Below are positions 31,993 to 33,402 of a stretch of 33,402 nucleotides of DNA, one piece after another. The stretch spans positions 1-33,402 of the forward strand of contig JAQSWD010000053.1 in NCBI GenBank assembly GCA_029266835.1, written 5' to 3'. The position numbers and the translations under genes are program-made. Below the pieces are notes generated by a model. It ran no database searches. It was not told the DNA's origin and saw only the letters and a list, made by a program, of their open reading frames with translations. How positions within the stretch are numbered: the stretch's first letter is position 1; each line of letters opens with the position of its first letter. This DNA comes from Steroidobacteraceae bacterium. Lineage in GTDB: Bacteria; Pseudomonadota; Gammaproteobacteria; Steroidobacterales; Steroidobacteraceae.

Positions 31993-33129
31993 TCAGCTGG
32001 AAACGTAAGTCGGCACCGCCGGCGCGAGTTCGCGCAGGCTCAGGCCCTGCAGCGGCTCCAGTATCTCCTTCACCGTGAGCATGCCCATGCAGGGCCGTGC
32101 GCCCGGCTCGGGCGGCTTGCCGCTCGCGATCTTGCGCGTCAGCGCAATTGCCGGCCCGCAGGGAATGTGCGGGCCGTGATTGTCGTAAGCCAGCAGCTGC
32201 CAGTTCAGCGTGCGCGGGCGGTCGTCGTCGTTCGTGCCCTGCATGCGGACGAACATGGCGCCGCGGTCTGGCAACATCGATTCCAGCCAGCGCCCAACGC
32301 GATACAGCGCGCCGGCATACGGCGCCGCGGATTTCACGCGGCCACTTCGTACCTGCGTGGCGAGCCATTCCACCAGCTTGTGGCCGGTCTCGCTGGCGAA
32401 GCCCGCGTGAAAGCTCACGGCACGGACGCCAGGGTAACGCGCCGGCAGCAGCGTGAGGTCGGGAACGTCGCAACGTCCTAACAACCGCGCGCCGATGGGC
32501 TTGGGAAACTCGAAGGTGCGCCGATCCAGCCAGCCATATGTCTGCACCCAGGCGCCGTTCTCCCAGACCTGGAACGGCTTGCCGCAATAGCCCATGACCC
32601 CGCGGACCGTCGCGATGCCGGGTAGTTTGGCGCCCGAGCTGATGCCGATCGCGATGGACTCGATGCGCTTGAAGTACGGAAGGTGCAGGTCCACCACCGC
32701 GGACGTGAGCGCGGGCAATGAACTCACTCCCGAAATCACGCAGACGCCGGCGGCGCGCGCGGGCGCGTCCAGGGTGCCGATGCCGGTCACGAAAGCCCGT
32801 CCGTCAGCCAGGTCCAGGTAGTGAGTGCGCGCCTCGATGCAGGCGCGCGCCACGTGATACTGCTGGCCCTGGAAGGGTCCGGCGGTGTGGATCAGAGTGT
32901 TCACGCCGAGCTTGCGCAACACCGAGGCGAGTCTGGGGTCGCCGGCATCGAGCGCGCGGGCATTTTCCGCGCGAAGCCCGAGCTGGTAGGCGAGGGCGGT
33001 GGCCTTGTTGGCGTCGCGACCCGCCACCAGCAGATCCAGGCCCGGAACGCGCGCCAGGCCCTCGGCGATGATGCGCCCGAAGAAGCCATAGCCGCCGAGG
33101 ATCAGAACGCGATGCGAGTCCTTCGCCAT
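31993..33129 (-). CDS. Saccharopine dehydrogenase-family NAD(P)-binding protein
   Basis: A 378-residue protein with a Rossmann fold at the N terminus (VLILGGYGFFGRIIAEGLA, residues about 7-25, then LLVAGRD) and the segments LIHTAGPFQGQQYHVARACIEARTHYLDLADGR and GVCVISGVSSLPALTSAVVD that define the saccharopine dehydrogenase-like group outside lysine metabolism. Functions in this group are mostly unknown; some are trans-enoyl reductases or lipid enzymes. ATG 33129 has AAGG upstream and begins two strands before the Rossmann motif. It converges on the TonB receptor gene (9 bases between stops) and diverges from ssb. Confidence 0.85.
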   Translation of the reverse strand: MAKDSHRVLILGGYGFFGRIIAEGLARVPGLDLLVAGRDANKATALAYQLGLRAENARALDAGDPRLASVLRKLGVNTLIHTAGPFQGQQYHVARACIEARTHYLDLADGRAFVTGIGTLDAPARAAGVCVISGVSSLPALTSAVVDLHLPYFKRIESIAIGISSGAKLPGIATVRGVMGYCGKPFQVWENGAWVQTYGWLDRRTFEFPKPIGARLLGRCDVPDLTLLPARYPGVRAVSFHAGFASETGHKLVEWLATQVRSGRVKSAAPYAGALYRVGRWLESMLPDRGAMFVRMQGTNDDDRPRTLNWQLLAYDNHGPHIPCGPAIALTRKIASGKPPEPGARPCMGMLTVKEILEPLQGLSLRELAPAVPTYVSS

Positions 33130-33264
33130 GCGCCAGCCTTTCAGGAAGTTACGAAAGATTCGTACAGCTGAATCTGCCTTCTCGCGTGCATAAAGCCGCT
33201 CCCAACTTCGCCGCGGCAGCCCGTACAATCCGCATCCACAATTTCTTTCGATGAAGGGCACGCA

Positions 33265-33402
33265 ATGGCGCGCGGTATCAACAAAGTCATTCTCATTGGC
33301 AATCTGGGCGCAGACCCGGAGACCCGCGCCATGCCTTCGGGCATGACGGTGGCCAACATCCGCGTCGCCACCAGCGAGAACTGGAAGGACAAGCAGTCCG
33401 GC
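33265..33402 (+). CDS. ssb: Single-stranded DNA-binding protein, N-terminal 46 codons (partial)
   Basis: The frame [21 protein letters not shown] continues to the right edge through [17 protein letters not shown], the unmistakable first part of the SSB OB-fold, which coats single-stranded DNA in replication, recombination and repair. AAGG lies about 8 bases before the ATG. The gene is cut by the window end. It runs away from the saccharopine-dehydrogenase gene across a 135-base gap that contains TACAAT at 33224-33229 as a possible -10 element, without a convincing -35 or LexA box. Together with uvrA at the left end, it brackets the window with repair genes pointing outward. Confidence 0.95.
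   Translation, partial: MARGINKVILIGNLGADPETRAMPSGMTVANIRVATSENWKDKQSG

Noticed and set aside
33150-33264. A LexA box upstream of ssb
   Set aside because: No CTGT-N8-ACAG pattern is present; only a possible TACAAT -10 element can be seen.
1-33402. A mobile island with integrase, att repeats or insertion sequences
   Set aside because: No recombinase, transposase, tRNA or terminal repeats were found; the interval between uvrA and ssb looks assembled from ordinary modules.
1-33402. CRISPR arrays, tRNA or rRNA genes
   Set aside because: The only tandem repeat is the 45-base triple repeat at 13048, which has no spacers; no RNA gene signatures were recognised.

Overview
This is a GC-rich, densely coding stretch of a Gram-negative bacterial chromosome. 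It carries outer-membrane TonB-dependent receptors, lipoproteins, a Tat substrate, and uvrA and ssb at its two ends. The protein content and the uvrA/ssb pair suggest a gammaproteobacterium of the Xanthomonadales/Nevskiales/Steroidobacter type that degrades polysaccharides. That placement is an inference from gene content, not a phylogeny. I see no rRNA, tRNA, CRISPR array, phage gene or insertion sequence.

Layout. (1) 1-5662: uvrA (minus), a small membrane protein, a hypoxanthine-DNA-glycosylase-like protein overlapping a Nudix hydrolase, and a cupin-8/JmjC-like protein that may start at an ATC codon. (2) 5674-9294: a beta-glucan module of a secreted GH16 lipoprotein (minus), a LacI-family regulator and a sugar-porter MFS transporter (plus, 4-base overlap). 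A perfect 12-bp LacI-type operator sits inside the GH16 promoter spacer. (3) 9413-12395: a VOC-fold protein, a tiny membrane protein, and a two-gene membrane/periplasmic sugar dehydrogenase (Tat-targeted small subunit plus a GMC flavoprotein with a C-x5-C-x3-C cluster motif). (4) 12392-18934, minus strand: IclR regulator, FucP-type permease, aldo/keto reductase, lactonase and SDR dehydrogenase, then a GH105-like hydrolase and a DHFR/RibD-like protein. The first five look like a non-phosphorylating L-fucose route, but the aldo/keto reductase is broken by an internal deletion with a frameshift. (5) 19185-23647: a large GH31 alpha-xylosidase-like lipoprotein with a PA14 insert, diverging from the IclR operon, then zwf. 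(6) 23837-26825: a catecholate-siderophore-type TonB receptor and its PiuC/YbiX hydroxylase, behind a Fur-box-like site. (7) 26835-31983: a serine-hydrolase lipoprotein (minus) and a tightly overlapping ECF sigma/FecR/STN-type TonB receptor signalling cassette. (8) 31993-33402: a saccharopine-dehydrogenase-like protein and the start of ssb.

How it fits together. GH31 alpha-xylosidase with L-fucose catabolism suggests use of fucosylated xyloglucan fragments, and GH16 with LacI and MFS suggests use of beta-1,3-glucan. Sugar carbon can enter central metabolism through Zwf. Two separate TonB systems serve iron and an unknown ligand. The roughly 30 kb of nutrient-acquisition genes lies between uvrA and ssb, two genes that are near neighbours in many gammaproteobacteria.

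No stretch longer than about 300 bases lacks a gene. The largest gaps (6622-6910, 18935-19184, 23648-23836) carry regulatory DNA and are described below.
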